Origin: an uncultured Aquimarina sp.
GTDB lineage: Bacteria > Bacteroidota > Bacteroidia > Flavobacteriales > Flavobacteriaceae
Length of the DNA stretch: 64,000 bases
Reading direction: 5' to 3'
NCBI RefSeq assembly: GCF_947492405.1
Contig: NZ_CANLMP010000004.1
Location: 558,001 to 622,000, forward strand
The translations under genes were made by a program, and so were the position numbers. The notes beneath the pieces were generated by a model, which saw only the letters and a program-made list of their open reading frames with translations, had not been told where the DNA came from and made no database searches. Shown here piece after piece: positions 27,337-36,013 of this stretch; the first letter of the stretch is position 1; every line of letters starts with the position of its first letter.

Positions 27337-28452
27337 ATGAAACTTACAAAGCGGAAACACTTTCATTTCTTTTTATCAGTACTTTTTTTTAGCGCTATTA
27401 TTTCTTGCAAGAATAGTGATAAAAAAATTAGCGCCAATGTTATTACATCCTTCAGCGGACAAAGTATCTCATTTTCGGAAATGGATCAATTTCTGGAATT
27501 ACAAATGGACTCCATAGGAATCCCAGGGCTATCGATCGCTATAATAAATGACGCAAAAATAGTTTACCATCGTGCTTTAGGACTAAAAGATGTTGACACT
27601 CAAGAAAAACTGAATGAAAAAACACTTTTTGATGCAGGTTCAACCTCCAAAACACCATTTGCGTATCTAACATTAAAAATGGTAGATCAGGGTATTTTGG
27701 ACTTAGACACTCCTTTATACACTTACTTACCTTATCCCGATATAGCCCATGATGAGCGATATAAACTTATAACAGCTCGTATGGTATTAAGCCACACTTC
27801 TGGTTTTCCCAATTGGCGATTTTTTAATGAAGATGGAAAACTGGATATTAAGTTTACTCCTGGAACAGGATTTAAGTATTCCGGAGAAGGATTCGAATAC
27901 CTGGCAGATGTACTTGCGCATTTAAAAAATATAGAAAGGAACGATCTTCAAAAAGTTTTTGAAAAAGAAATTGCTATTCCCTTAAACATGCATAACGCTT
28001 ATTACGTTTGGAATGACTACGTAACAAAGAATAGAGCATCAGGTCATTTTGAAGGAAAAGTAAACCCTGGCTGGGGAGCGAACAAAAAGAAACCTAATTT
28101 TAGAGCTTCCTATAGCCTTCAGACCGAAGCAATAAGTTATGCTGGATTCATTATTGGTTTAATGCAAGAAAAAGGTTTAGAAAAGAATACATTCGATGAA
28201 ATGTTTAAAGTACACGTAGAAAATCCTGAAGAAGAGGAAGGTGAAGATCAAGATAATCGTTCATGGGCATTAGGAATGGTAGTCAATCCTACGATGCATG
28301 GCCCTCTATATGGTCATAGTGGTGGTAATTTGAGTTTTACCTGCGAATATCAATTCTCCAAAGAGAAGAAAATAGGATATGTGTTTTTTACAAACTCCGA
28401 ATTTTCAACAGAGCTTGATGAAAAACTGGTAGCTTTTCTTATGAAAAAATGA
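27337..28452 (+). CDS. Serine hydrolase lipoprotein, beta-lactamase class C/esterase family
   Basis: Lipobox IISC at residue 24 anchors it to a membrane. The catalytic SxxK is S102-T-S-K105 in FDAGSTSKTPF. The second motif appears as YSGEGFEYL (Tyr-Ser-Gly in place of Tyr-x-Asn), and the third is GHSGGN. Length 371. These features fit class C-like serine hydrolases acting on peptides or esters; penicillin or D-Ala-D-Ala specificity cannot be claimed. An acidic insertion (NPEEEEGEDQDN) precedes the last motif. It stands alone. Confidence 0.9.
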   Translation: MKLTKRKHFHFFLSVLFFSAIISCKNSDKKISANVITSFSGQSISFSEMDQFLELQMDSIGIPGLSIAIINDAKIVYHRALGLKDVDTQEKLNEKTLFDAGSTSKTPFAYLTLKMVDQGILDLDTPLYTYLPYPDIAHDERYKLITARMVLSHTSGFPNWRFFNEDGKLDIKFTPGTGFKYSGEGFEYLADVLAHLKNIERNDLQKVFEKEIAIPLNMHNAYYVWNDYVTKNRASGHFEGKVNPGWGANKKKPNFRASYSLQTEAISYAGFIIGLMQEKGLEKNTFDEMFKVHVENPEEEEGEDQDNRSWALGMVVNPTMHGPLYGHSGGNLSFTCEYQFSKEKKIGYVFFTNSEFSTELDEKLVAFLMKK

Positions 28453-28510
28453 TATTAGTTTAAACTAGCCAACTACTAAAATAAAGTTCTAAACTTAGTA
28501 AAAAGCGAAG

Positions 28511-28553
28511 AATAAACTTAAGCTTCACCTAGCACAGGAAGCTTAAGTTTATT
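28511..28553. terminator. 16-bp perfect inverted repeat
   Basis: Arms aataaacttaagcttc (28511-28526) and gaagcttaagtttatt (28538-28553) around an 11-nt loop, about 60 bp after the serine hydrolase stop; it probably ends that transcript. Confidence 0.75.
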
Positions 28554-28744
28554 AATTGTTTTATTTAATAAGATAAAGGGACGACAATTCTAATCCGACA
28601 CAGCCATTTAAACCTCTAAATAAGCTTTTAACCCCAAAAGTTGAATGTGTTATTTAAAAAAGTAAGATTAATCTTACTTTTAATCATAAAAAACGAATTA
28701 AAAATGTTAAAACGTGATTTTTATACGACAAAATACACAAAAAG

Positions 28745-28775
28745 TTTGGTGGTTACGAATTTTTCAGTATCTTTA
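28745..28775 (+). promoter_or_regulatory. Consensus promoter with no coding gene downstream
   Basis: TTTG (28745-28748), exactly 19 bp, then TATCTTTA (28768-28775), seven of eight positions of the -7 consensus. A perfect palindrome aaagtaagatta/atcttacttt-type is centred at 28669-28670, about 75 bp upstream. Confidence 0.6.
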
Positions 28776-28781
28776 CAAAGT

Positions 28782-28913
28782 GAAAATGAGTTAGTGCTTT
28801 CATTATCCCCAAGATGAAAGTTTTTATAAAAAGTGAGTTTTAATTTTAGAATAAGCCCCTAAATTAAGATGATTTGTGTGAAGAAAAAAGAGCGTGGAGA
28901 CGCTCTTTTTTTA
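28782..28913 (+). ncRNA. Candidate small RNA between promoter and terminator
   Basis: A transcript from the promoter at 28745-28775 would start near 28782 and run to the hairpin at 28884-28913, about 130 nt. It contains only trivial ORFs (ATG AGT TAG and a 9-codon frame at 28813). The same hairpin could serve DUF456 from the other side, so the case rests on the promoter. Confidence 0.4.
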
Positions 28914-28916
28914 TTT
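28884..28916. terminator. Bidirectional terminator
   Basis: Arms agagcgt (28889-28895) and acgctct (28900-28906) flanked by A and T tracts; it can stop both a plus-strand transcript and the DUF456 transcript. Confidence 0.9.
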
Positions 28917-28956
28917 AGTACACTTGATATATTGACATTGAATATCAAATGTTATA

Positions 28957-29457
28957 TTAAAACAATTCTCCCCAATATTCCCAAACCTTGTTTACATACA
29001 GAATAATAAATGCAATAGACACTACAAATTTCACAAAAGTACCGGCAAGAAACCCTAAAAAAGATCCAAAAGCAGCTTTTAACGCTTTAGAAGAGTCATT
29101 ACTATCTTTAATCAACTCCCCAACAAAAGCACCTGCAAAAGGACCTATGATTATACCGAAAGGAGGTAAAAATATCAAACCAATAATAAGTCCAATAGAA
29201 CTACCTATCATTCCATATTTTGTTCCTCCAAAGCGTTTTGTCCCCCATGCAGGAACAACATAGTCCAATACCCAGACTAATATTGCAATTCCTAATGTAA
29301 TTCCCAGAAAAGTCCAGTTCTGAGGAATGACATCCGTAAAATGAAGTATTAACAAACCAATCCAGGATGTTAATGGCCCTGGCAATACCGGCAGAAAACT
29401 CCCAATAATACCAACAAGGCATAAAATAAAACCAATAATTACTAATGCTATATCCAT
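28957..29457 (-). CDS. DUF456 family membrane protein
   Basis: A 166-residue membrane protein with four to five hydrophobic segments rich in Gly and Pro. The first segment has LVIIGFILCLVGIIGSFLPV followed by LPGPLTSW; the central loop has VVPAWGTKRFGGTKYG, and then GPFAGAFVGEL. These blocks are typical of DUF456, which has a glycine-zipper-like topology and no known function. Monocistronic, divergent from the small exported protein at 29617. Confidence 0.9.
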   Translation of the reverse strand: MDIALVIIGFILCLVGIIGSFLPVLPGPLTSWIGLLILHFTDVIPQNWTFLGITLGIAILVWVLDYVVPAWGTKRFGGTKYGMIGSSIGLIIGLIFLPPFGIIIGPFAGAFVGELIKDSNDSSKALKAAFGSFLGFLAGTFVKFVVSIAFIILYVNKVWEYWGELF

Positions 29458-29616
29458 AGTAACTAATTAGACTCAGAATATTAATTTTTGTTACGGTTAA
29501 ATAAATTATTATTCAACTTAATAATTAAACTTTAGATAACATCTAAAGGGTATAGACGAATTACTTTTGTTATGGCAAGTATAAACTTTTAACCAACTAA
29601 TCTACCCTCCAACATC

Positions 29617-30036
29617 ATGAAACATTTCTTGAAAGTTATCCCTATTTTATTAATTGGATTTAATTTCTATGCGCAAAACAAACCTACTACGACTAAATGT
29701 AAAGACAAAATCATAGAACGTGTTCGAAAACATTGTGTCTGCAATGACATTGAACAATATGTTAAAAAAAACTACAATATTTTATCTGTATCTTCTTATG
29801 CGAAATCTGGTCTGAATCGTATTTATATGAGATTTAATATCTCTAATGAAGGGCAAATTAATGACATACAAGTTAAAGGGTTCTCTCCAGAATTAGAAAA
29901 AGAAGCTTTTAGAACATTAATGTCATTTCCTGATATCATTGCCGCAACTTCGACATCGGAAAAGGATATAGATCCTGAAGATTTTTACAATATATTGATT
30001 CAGTTTGAAATTAAAAACACGATCACTAACCTATAA
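29617..30036 (+). CDS. Exported TonB C-terminal-like protein
   Basis: Signal peptide MKHFLKVIPILLIGFNFYA, then a 120-residue domain that lines up with part of the 704-residue M56 protein at 32199-34313: a Cys pair (CKDKII...CVCNDIEQYV versus CKNLTD...KKCVSEEIKQFV), KNYNI/KNFNI, LNRIYMRFNIS/VNKIYVRFKID, GQINDIQVKGFSPELEKEA/GRITDVQSRGPAIELEEEA. This fold is usually called TonB C-terminal-like. It probably acts in the periplasm. It lies directly before the M56/BlaI cluster and is likely functionally tied to it, though the operator-bearing promoter is downstream of it. Confidence 0.75.
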   Translation: MKHFLKVIPILLIGFNFYAQNKPTTTKCKDKIIERVRKHCVCNDIEQYVKKNYNILSVSSYAKSGLNRIYMRFNISNEGQINDIQVKGFSPELEKEAFRTLMSFPDIIAATSTSEKDIDPEDFYNILIQFEIKNTITNL

Positions 30037-30117
30037 CCCGACCCTTTTAAGCTGTTTTAATACTCACTAAAAGAGATTTTACAAAAAACATACTCAAGAA
30101 AAGTGAAACATTTTTTC

Positions 30118-30133
30118 AACTAAATTTTTAGTT
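30118..30133. promoter_or_regulatory. Upstream BlaI-type operator candidate
   Basis: The dyad aactaaa-tt-tttagtt (30118-30133) overlaps the expected -33 position of the M56/BlaI promoter. Its half-site ACTAA recurs in the second dyad at 30161-30182. Confidence 0.6.
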
Positions 30134-30157
30134 AAAACAAAAAAATACATATATTTG
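30127..30157 (+). promoter_or_regulatory. Promoter of the tandem M56/BlaI cluster
   Basis: TATATTTG at 30150-30157 is a perfect -7 element; the -33 position at exactly 19 bp is TTTA (30127-30130), inside an operator dyad. The 5' untranslated region to ATG 30308 would be about 145 nt. Confidence 0.65.
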
Positions 30158-30160
30158 CCA

Positions 30161-30182
30161 TTCAACTAAAATATTAGTTGAA
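30161..30182. promoter_or_regulatory. Downstream BlaI-type operator candidate
   Basis: Arms ttcaactaa (30161-30169) and ttagttgaa (30174-30182) are perfect inverted repeats around 4 nt, at the predicted transcription start. Binding here would block the promoter. Confidence 0.65.
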
Positions 30183-30307
30183 TATATATAGTAGTTTACT
30201 TAAATAATATTAGAGTCGTCAATCTTAATCTGCTTTATTCTTCTAATGACTAATAATACAGATTTAGAATTGACATTATACTCTGACATTTTTTTAAAAG
30301 AAAAAAT

Positions 30308-32164
30308 ATGTTCCATTACCTACTTCAAGTCTTAATATTTCAGCTCCTGTTTCTTGTGATATATGATGTTTTACATAAAAAGGACACTTTTTTTAATTGG
30401 AACCGATTATATCTCCTTGTTGCTCCGTTTCTATCTTTAATATTACCATTTATAGAACTTGATTTTTTAAATTCGAGTTCAGCGGAAATTTATGTATCGA
30501 ATATAGAGAGAACTATTATAGCCTCTACAGAAACCATTATTACCAATATTAATCAAACCGAAGCCACTACACAAACATCTTCTCATTCGGTAAATTGGTT
30601 AATGATTATATATGCTTTTGGAATATTAATCAGCTTAGTACATCTTATTCTTAAGTTTCATAAACTACATATCCTAAGGAATGTTTCTAATATATCTAAG
30701 GTATTTGACAAAAGAATTGTAATACTTCCTAATAGTTCTCATGCGTTTTCATTTTGGAACACTATATTTTTAGGAGATTCTTTAACAGATGAAGAAAAGA
30801 AAAACATCATCTCACACGAGCTGGTTCATGTAAACCACAAACATACCATCGATCAAATAGGTATAGAAATATTAAAGATATTACTATGGTGGAACCCTCT
30901 GGTTTATATATACCAAGCGCGAATCACTTTGCTTCATGAATATATCGCAGACTCCGTTACAATTAGTAAAGTCAATCAAAGAAACTATATAGAACAACTA
31001 CTTAATGCTGCTTTTCAGACAGAAAAAATAACATTCATTAATCAATTTTTCAATCAATCATTAATCAAAAAACGAATACTTATGTTACAAAAGTCCCAAT
31101 CAAAATCCATTGCCAAATTTAAATATCTACTCTTAATCCCAGTAATTACAGGAATCCTAACCTATACTTCTTGTAAAGATTCTGAAGGAGCTCCATCCAA
31201 TCCACCTTCCACAACTCAGGAAAATGAAAATATAATGGAAAATGATGTTTCAGTACGTAATCAACCAGATTGTCTAAACAAAGACTCTAAATATGATTAT
31301 AAATTAGACAATTATTTAAAAATTACTACTGGTGAAAACTCAGAAATACTAGCGAAGATAGTTTCTTTAGAGACGTCAGAAGTTATCAGAAAAGCCGTTA
31401 TACCGAGATCTCAGACCTTTTTCATAAGACATATTCCTGAAGGAGTATATCGCATAGATGTTGTTTATGGCGAAGAGTATGCAGAAAAAGATGTTGATGG
31501 TTCTTGTACAGGCTTCTTTAAAAAAGAACTATTATTTGAACAAGGAGAGGATATTCTTGATTTTACAGCGATTGTAACTGATCAGGGAAAAAACGTTCCT
31601 TCATATTCGTTAGAAATAGATTTTATACCCAGAGATTCGCAAAACAAAAATGATCATTCTCTATCAACAATTAATACGGGTGGAGACGAAAAAAGCCTGG
31701 AAGTCGCTCAAAAACTTGCGGAACAGTATCGTGATAAAATATCACCAAGAGCAAATGAAATTTCCCAAAAAGAAGTTGAACCTCACTGCGCAAACCAAGG
31801 AGATACTAAATACGATTATAAAATTGACAACTACTTGAAATTTACCAGTGGAAAGAATGCTGACATTATTGTTGACATAGTCTCCAACGAAAATGCTGAA
31901 GTCGTAAGAACACTATATTTACCTAAAAACAAACAATATTATGCTCGAAATATTCCTGGTGGAACATACCACTTGAAAATTATTTATGGAGAGGGGTATC
32001 AGGAAAACTCAAAAGATGGAAAATGTGAACTTTCCTTTAAAAAGAAATTAATGGTAGAAAAAGGAGAGGATATTCTCGATTTTAATGTGATTAAAACACC
32101 AGAAGGCATCAACGTACCTTCTTATGCTATTACATTAGATATGCTAGAAGAACACACAAATTGA
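30308..32164 (+). CDS. BlaR1-like M56 membrane metallopeptidase with duplicated C-terminal domain
   Basis: A sensor-type peptidase expected to cut the BlaI-like repressor. The N-terminal membrane part has helices near 1-20, 35-50, 95-115, the zinc site HELVH (170-174) and the HEYIAD glutamate further on, then a transmembrane segment near 275-295. The outside part is a duplicated beta-domain: residues ~320-440 and ~495-615 each begin with Cys, contain KYDYK(L/I)DNYLK, and close with KGEDILDF or QGEDILDF and NVPSY. No penicillin-binding domain is present, so the signal is probably not a beta-lactam. It precedes a second M56 gene by 34 nt. Confidence 0.88.
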   Translation: MFHYLLQVLIFQLLFLVIYDVLHKKDTFFNWNRLYLLVAPFLSLILPFIELDFLNSSSAEIYVSNIERTIIASTETIITNINQTEATTQTSSHSVNWLMIIYAFGILISLVHLILKFHKLHILRNVSNISKVFDKRIVILPNSSHAFSFWNTIFLGDSLTDEEKKNIISHELVHVNHKHTIDQIGIEILKILLWWNPLVYIYQARITLLHEYIADSVTISKVNQRNYIEQLLNAAFQTEKITFINQFFNQSLIKKRILMLQKSQSKSIAKFKYLLLIPVITGILTYTSCKDSEGAPSNPPSTTQENENIMENDVSVRNQPDCLNKDSKYDYKLDNYLKITTGENSEILAKIVSLETSEVIRKAVIPRSQTFFIRHIPEGVYRIDVVYGEEYAEKDVDGSCTGFFKKELLFEQGEDILDFTAIVTDQGKNVPSYSLEIDFIPRDSQNKNDHSLSTINTGGDEKSLEVAQKLAEQYRDKISPRANEISQKEVEPHCANQGDTKYDYKIDNYLKFTSGKNADIIVDIVSNENAEVVRTLYLPKNKQYYARNIPGGTYHLKIIYGEGYQENSKDGKCELSFKKKLMVEKGEDILDFNVIKTPEGINVPSYAITLDMLEEHTN

Positions 32165-32198
32165 TAGAACAAACTATAAATAACTAATACTAAAAGAT

Positions 32199-34313
32199 AT
32201 GCTTCAATATGCCATTCAAACCATACTGTTTCAGATAATATTTTTATTAGCGTATGATCTTTTCCATAAAAAGGATACCTTTTTTACGGTAAACAGAGTA
32301 TATCTTTTAGGTACCTCAGCACTTTCATTAACATTACCATTTATAAAGGTAAAAAGTATACAGGAGACAATTCCGGATGACTATGCAATTAATTTACCCA
32401 CGGTTTTTATTGGAGAAAACACTATAAACAATAACGTAATTGAGGTGGTAAAATCAACTTCAGTACAAACTCTAGATATAAATTGGTGGTTAGTTCTGTA
32501 CACAATTGGAGTTTTAATTGCTGTATTTATGTTTTTTAGAAAAATATTAACTATTCGATCCTTAAAGAAGAATTCTATAAAAGGAAGTGTCAACCATTAT
32601 CCTGTACGAGTGTTGATCAATAGTAAAGATGCTTTCACTTTTTGGAACACCATATATATTGGTAATCAATTATCTGATTCAGAAAAAGATCAAATTTTAG
32701 TACACGAAATTGTGCATCTGAAACAAAAACACACACTAGATCTAATATGGTTTGAAGTCATTAAAATCTTTTTCTGGTTTAATCCTATGATCTATAGCTA
32801 CCATTCCAGAATTATTGCCTTACATGAATATATTTCTGATGCATCTGCAATTAAACTCTTAGGTAAACGAGAATATTACGAACAGTTATTGAATACCAAT
32901 TTTCAAACCAATAATGTGAAATTTGCCAATAATTTCTTCAATCACAAATTACTTAAAAAAAGAATCATCATGCTTCAAAAAACAAAATCAAAAACGAACG
33001 CTAAACTTAAATATTTGGCTATTATACCTTTGGTAGGCGTTATGGTAACTTTTACTGCTTTTTCTCAGAAAGCAGTTTCCCTTGCCAATATATCCAGTGA
33101 AAAAATCACCAATGAAATTCATGAATTAACTAATTCATTATCCATAGAAGAAACTGATAACAGAATTCCTGAGAAGGAAGAATCCATCATTAACAACTCT
33201 ATAGTAGATAATAATACCAATGAAAAGGAAGTTTCTAAAACGGCAGTAGAACAGCCTGGTAACGAAAGTATTCTGAAATCTATTCAAACTACCAATAGAG
33301 ACTCATTATCAAAGGTGGATCAAAAAATTGTAAATCAACTACTGGAGATCAAAAATGATGTTATTAATAATGGGAAAAGCTTTGCTAGTCGAGCTGTGCT
33401 ATACTCAGAGGATCCTGGATCCAAAGGAAATGGCGGGTTATATTTTGTACAAAAAGACACTCCTTTTCATAAAAACTTTAAGAAAGTTGCCTTTAATCTA
33501 AAGGAAGGAGAAATTTCTGAGCCCTTTAGAACGCCTTTTGGATGGCATATTCTTACCGTAGAAAAGATTAAGACAGACGGAGTTGATGTAAGACATATCT
33601 TAATTCAAAGAGAACAAAACATCCCTTTCGCTAGTGTAGACAAAGTTCCAAAAACACAGAATTGTAAAAACCTTACAGACCAAAGTTTGATTAAAAAATG
33701 TGTTTCCGAGGAGATCAAACAATTTGTAAATAAAAACTTTAATATTAAAGTAGCAGAAGCTATTGATTTAACAGGAGTGAATAAGATTTATGTTAGGTTT
33801 AAGATTGACACATTAGGTAGAATTACAGATGTACAATCGCGAGGTCCAGCAATAGAGCTAGAGGAAGAGGCTAATAGAGTAATTAGTTCTTTGCCACAAA
33901 TGATCCCTGGAGAATTTCAGGGAGAAAAAGTAAATGTCATATACTCCCTCCCAATAGTTTTTAATATTGAGAATCCTTCAGAAAAGGAAACAAGAAAAGC
34001 GTCTGCATATTCTCAAATCCCGATTAATGAAGATACTGTTCTAACAGAAACTTTATCTAATATAGAAGGCCATGCTATAAAAAATGGATACTATCTGATA
34101 ACCAACATTTATAAACATAGAAGTCATTTAGATCAGGGGATTACACGATTAGAAAAGCAAGGAATTCGACCTAACTATTTTGTCAACCCAAAAGATTCAT
34201 ACTTGTATCTATATCTGAAAAAATATGATACTTTAGAAGAAGCTAAAGCAATGTTTCTTTCTCATTTTAATGATCAGTATAAAGAAGACCTTTACATATT
34301 AAAAATCCAATAA
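32199..34313 (+). CDS. M56 metallopeptidase fused to parvulin-, TonB-C- and SPOR-like modules
   Basis: A paralogue of the preceding gene in its membrane part (same opening HKKDTFF; zinc site HEIVH at 169-173; HEYISDA). After the last membrane helix come: a partial parvulin-type module at ~375-455 (SEDPGSKGNGGLYFV, LKEGEISEPFRTPFGWHIL, DVRHILI); a TonB C-terminal-like domain at ~475-595; and a SPOR-like module at ~620-704 (NGYYLITNIYKHRSHLDQGI, YLYLYLKKYDTLEEAKAMFL). The modules suggest it senses the state of the cell envelope. The parvulin part lacks the usual first half. It is followed 34 nt later by blaI. Confidence 0.85.
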   Translation: MLQYAIQTILFQIIFLLAYDLFHKKDTFFTVNRVYLLGTSALSLTLPFIKVKSIQETIPDDYAINLPTVFIGENTINNNVIEVVKSTSVQTLDINWWLVLYTIGVLIAVFMFFRKILTIRSLKKNSIKGSVNHYPVRVLINSKDAFTFWNTIYIGNQLSDSEKDQILVHEIVHLKQKHTLDLIWFEVIKIFFWFNPMIYSYHSRIIALHEYISDASAIKLLGKREYYEQLLNTNFQTNNVKFANNFFNHKLLKKRIIMLQKTKSKTNAKLKYLAIIPLVGVMVTFTAFSQKAVSLANISSEKITNEIHELTNSLSIEETDNRIPEKEESIINNSIVDNNTNEKEVSKTAVEQPGNESILKSIQTTNRDSLSKVDQKIVNQLLEIKNDVINNGKSFASRAVLYSEDPGSKGNGGLYFVQKDTPFHKNFKKVAFNLKEGEISEPFRTPFGWHILTVEKIKTDGVDVRHILIQREQNIPFASVDKVPKTQNCKNLTDQSLIKKCVSEEIKQFVNKNFNIKVAEAIDLTGVNKIYVRFKIDTLGRITDVQSRGPAIELEEEANRVISSLPQMIPGEFQGEKVNVIYSLPIVFNIENPSEKETRKASAYSQIPINEDTVLTETLSNIEGHAIKNGYYLITNIYKHRSHLDQGITRLEKQGIRPNYFVNPKDSYLYLYLKKYDTLEEAKAMFLSHFNDQYKEDLYILKIQ

Positions 34314-34347
34314 TAAACTAAACATAATACGTCATATAATTTAACAA

Positions 34348-34719
34348 ATGAAGCAACTCACCAAAGCAGAAGAAGAGGTAATGCAACTCTTATGGGAACT
34401 AAGAGAAGGAAACGTAGCCGCAATTATTGATAAAATGCCTGTACCAAAACCAGCATATAATACGATTTCTACGATTATTAGAATTTTGGAAAACAAAGAA
34501 TTTGTTTCTCATCGTAAAGAAGGTAAAGGATACGTGTATTTTCCTTTAGTCAAAAAAGAGGAATATAGTAATCAATCCCTAAATAAGTTAATGAACAATT
34601 ACTTCAATGGGTCTTTTAGAAATATGGTCTCCTTTTTTGTAAAGAAAAACGATATGAATATCGAAGATCTAGAAACGATTCTCAAAGAAATTAATAAAGA
34701 AGATACTAGTAACTCATAG
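34348..34719 (+). CDS. BlaI/MecI/CopY family repressor
   Basis: A 123-residue winged-helix repressor. LTKAEEEVMQLLWELREGNV opens the domain, and the recognition region is PKPAYNTISTIIRILENKEF with wing HRKEGKGYVYFPL. The C-terminal half is the dimerisation helix pair. It is last in the tandem M56 cluster and should bind the ACTAA dyads at 30118-30182, being inactivated by M56 cleavage. Its recognition helix differs from the other BlaI (PATTTVATLLKRMADKGF). Confidence 0.9.
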   Translation: MKQLTKAEEEVMQLLWELREGNVAAIIDKMPVPKPAYNTISTIIRILENKEFVSHRKEGKGYVYFPLVKKEEYSNQSLNKLMNNYFNGSFRNMVSFFVKKNDMNIEDLETILKEINKEDTSNS

Positions 34720-34860
34720 TTCATTTAAATGTAATTTTTTAATAATTATACACCTAATACCATTCCTGCTTTAAAATTGGGTATAAACTTCTGAATAAAA
34801 AACTTTAATTTTATGTGCTTATAAATACATCACGTATTTTTACAGCGAATAAAATTATCA

Positions 34861-35340
34861 ATGATTAAAAGGGTTTATTATATATTTATTTTGATTTTCA
34901 CAGTATATTCTTGTGATGATTTGGTCGTTAAAAAAGAGAATCATGAACAAGTATTAAAGGAAAAGTGGAGCGAAATTGATAAAAACCAAGTCGACGAACC
35001 TCCATTATTTAAGGCTTGTAATCATGTATCCGAAGATGAGCTGGAACTTTGTTTTCAAAGAACTATAAATGAACAAGTTGGTGATTATCTAGCGAATCAA
35101 ACGATCACCGTAAAACAAGCCATTAACGACACCATCTGGATTCCATTATTAATCACTAAAGATGGAGAGATTAAACTCGAAGATTTTTCGATTCCAAATA
35201 TTATTGCATCTCAGATCCCTGATTTTAAGAATATTCTGGAGGAAAGCATTGATAATCTTCCAGAGGTAGAACCTGCACATACTCGCAGCACTCCAGTAAC
35301 TGCACGTTATAAATTACCCATTGTAATTCGTGTAAATTAA
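34861..35340 (+). CDS. Small lipoprotein with TonB-C-like domain
   Basis: Lipobox VYSC at Cys18, followed by DD. The mature part carries the same two-Cys pattern as the 29617 gene and the 704-residue M56 protein (CNHVSEDELELCFQRTINEQV) and ends in TARYKLPIVIRVN, the closing strand. It has a TonB C-terminal-like fold by that similarity. A 142-bp gap separates it from blaI, so it may have its own promoter. Likely periplasmic-side lipoprotein of the same signalling group; its partner is unknown. Confidence 0.72.
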   Translation: MIKRVYYIFILIFTVYSCDDLVVKKENHEQVLKEKWSEIDKNQVDEPPLFKACNHVSEDELELCFQRTINEQVGDYLANQTITVKQAINDTIWIPLLITKDGEIKLEDFSIPNIIASQIPDFKNILEESIDNLPEVEPAHTRSTPVTARYKLPIVIRVN

Positions 35341-35390
35341 GAACCACTTCTTATTCTTAATTCATTAGTTTTGTAAAAATTCATTGTTAG

Positions 35391-35948
35391 TTGGAAAGCG
35401 AAAAAATAATATTGGGTATTGATCCAGGAACCACCATTATGGGGTTTGGGTTGATTAAAGTAGTGAAGAAGAAAATGTCTTTTTTACAACTTAATGAGTT
35501 ACAGCTTAGCAAATATGATGATCATTACCTAAAACTAAAACTAATTTTCGAACGAACTGTTGAACTCATAGATACCTATCATCCTGACGAAATAGCTATC
35601 GAAGCCCCATTCTTTGGTAAAAATGTGCAATCCATGTTAAAACTTGGCCGTGCTCAAGGAGTAGCTATGGCAGCAGGATTAAGTAGAGAAGTTCCTATCA
35701 CAGAATACTCTCCAAAAAAAATAAAGATGGCCATTACTGGTAATGGTAATGCTAGTAAAGAACAAGTAGCTAAAATGTTACAAAGTCTTTTAAAATTAAA
35801 AACATTACCTAAAAATCTAGATTCTACAGATGGATTAGCAGCAGCAGTTTGTCATTTTTACAATATGGGAAGAGTCGATATTGTAGGTAAAAGTTATACA
35901 GGTTGGGCAGCTTTCGTAAAACAGAATGAAAAAAGAGTGAAAAAGTAA
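35391..35948 (+). CDS. ruvC: Holliday junction resolvase RuvC, TTG start
   Basis: Endonuclease resolving Holliday junctions. Catalytic acidic residues are in LGIDPGTTIMGFGL, EIAIEAPFFGKN and STDGLAAAVCHF. Length 185, normal. The frame has a stop codon (TAG 35388-35390) directly before TTG 35391, and no ATG exists before the first catalytic Asp, so TTG is the start. It opens a tight run with hemW and six further genes, which is common in Flavobacteriaceae. Confidence 0.93.
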   Translation: MESEKIILGIDPGTTIMGFGLIKVVKKKMSFLQLNELQLSKYDDHYLKLKLIFERTVELIDTYHPDEIAIEAPFFGKNVQSMLKLGRAQGVAMAAGLSREVPITEYSPKKIKMAITGNGNASKEQVAKMLQSLLKLKTLPKNLDSTDGLAAAVCHFYNMGRVDIVGKSYTGWAAFVKQNEKRVKK

Positions 35949-36013
35949 TTACAAATTACGAATTTTGATGTGCAAGTTAGAATCGTATATCATAACTCTA
36001 AAACTCGAAAATT

